The notes under the pieces: model-generated | The model's input: only the letters and a program-made list of their open reading frames with translations | What the model was told of the DNA's origin: nothing | Databases searched by the model: none | Translations under genes and position numbers: made by a program | Part shown: one piece after another, positions 63,748-64,000 of the stretch | Layout of the letters: each line of letters starts with the position of its first letter | Position numbering within the stretch: the stretch's first letter is position 1 | Assembly: GCF_900128905.1 (NCBI RefSeq) | Contig: NZ_FQTV01000020.1 | Location: 1 to 64,000 of the forward strand | Source: Bacteroides luti | Lineage (GTDB): Bacteria; Bacteroidota; Bacteroidia; Bacteroidales; Bacteroidaceae | Direction of reading: 5' to 3' | Length of the DNA stretch: 64,000 bases

Positions 63748-64000
63748 ATGAAAAAGCTAACCTTATTATTTGTTTTTACTCTATATTCAATTGTTTCTCT
63801 TGCAGGAAATCAAATTGATTCCTTATTAAATGTATTGGATAAAACAATAAAAGAAAGCAAAAGTTATGTAGAAGCACGCGAAAGCCGCATTAATAGCCTA
63901 AAAAAGCGGCTTAGTAATAGTACATTCTCCCCTGAGCAAATTTATTCTATTAACAAATTACTATATAAAGAATACAGAACTTTTGTCTGTGACTCAGCAA
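63748..64000 (+). CDS. DUF6377 family protein, N-terminal part (cut by window edge)
   Basis: Starts MKKLTLLFVFTLYSIVSLAGN, a signal peptide, then IDSLLNVLDKTIKESKSYVEARESRINSLKKRL and SPEQIYSINKLLYKEYRTFVCDSA. This opening is that of the DUF6377 proteins of Bacteroides, which stand beside susCD loci and have tetratricopeptide-like helices, a membrane helix and a C-terminal helix-turn-helix-like part; they are thought to be membrane regulators. Only 84 residues are visible. Divergent from GH8, so it may belong to the xylan locus or begin the next one. Confidence 0.78.
   Translation, partial: MKKLTLLFVFTLYSIVSLAGNQIDSLLNVLDKTIKESKSYVEARESRINSLKKRLSNSTFSPEQIYSINKLLYKEYRTFVCDSA

Noticed and set aside
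1..64000. Insertion sequences, tRNA or rRNA genes, CRISPR arrays, phage genes
   Set aside because: No transposase, integrase, cloverleaf tRNA or repeat-spacer pattern was recognised in reading both strands.

Overview
The window is AT-rich chromosome from a Bacteroides-type gut or rumen bacterium (order Bacteroidales; species not resolvable by eye). The evidence is three SusC/SusD outer-membrane pairs, a FecR/ECF-sigma cassette, two hybrid two-component regulators (HTCS), many secreted glycoside hydrolases, and promoters that fit the Bacteroides -33 TTTG / -7 TAnnTTTG pattern instead of E. coli -35/-10 boxes. Most of the DNA is accessory nutrient-acquisition loci, with a few housekeeping or stress genes between them.

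Region 1 (1-12,892, all minus strand) is an ECF-sigma/FecR-controlled SusCD locus carrying two tandem GH92 alpha-mannosidase genes (the first cut by the window edge), an unclassified TIM-barrel glycosidase-like protein and a DUF3823 surface lipoprotein. The SusC has an STN signalling domain, so the logic is ligand at SusC -> FecR -> sigma -> locus transcription. Alpha-mannosidic glycans, perhaps N-glycan or fungal mannan, are the likely substrate. Region 2 (13,247-18,653, plus) is a complete RND efflux operon (adaptor, pump, TolC-type channel), followed by a 0.7 kb repeat-bearing non-coding stretch. Region 3 (19,350-21,461) holds a CLC-F-type fluoride/proton antiporter gene preceded by its own promoter and a recognisable fluoride (crcB-motif) riboswitch, and a bacteriohemerythrin gene.

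Region 4 (21,606-29,875, minus) is an unusual SusCD locus whose enzymes are not glycosidases but two secreted metal-dependent phosphoesterase-like proteins (a PHP-domain protein and a calcineurin-like protein), plus a small secreted protein I do not recognise. It looks like a system for capturing an organophosphate. A stand-alone tricorn-type protease (30,163-33,396, plus) follows.

Region 5 (33,664-43,398, minus) encodes a CE7 acetyl esterase, a GH28 pectinase, a GH95 fucosidase/L-galactosidase and an HTCS, with no SusCD of its own. Region 6 (43,583 to the right edge) is a glucuronoxylan locus: SusC/SusD, GH35, GH3 with a PA14 insert, GH67 alpha-glucuronidase, mannonate dehydratase and an SDR mannonate oxidoreductase on the minus strand; then an HTCS on plus, a GH8 exo-oligoxylanase on minus, and the start of a DUF6377 protein on plus. 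Its SusC is split by a one-base frame disruption near its 5' end. The SusC and GH8 promoters share direct repeats with exact 21-bp periodicity in the same register relative to the -7 box, a good candidate for the HTCS operator.
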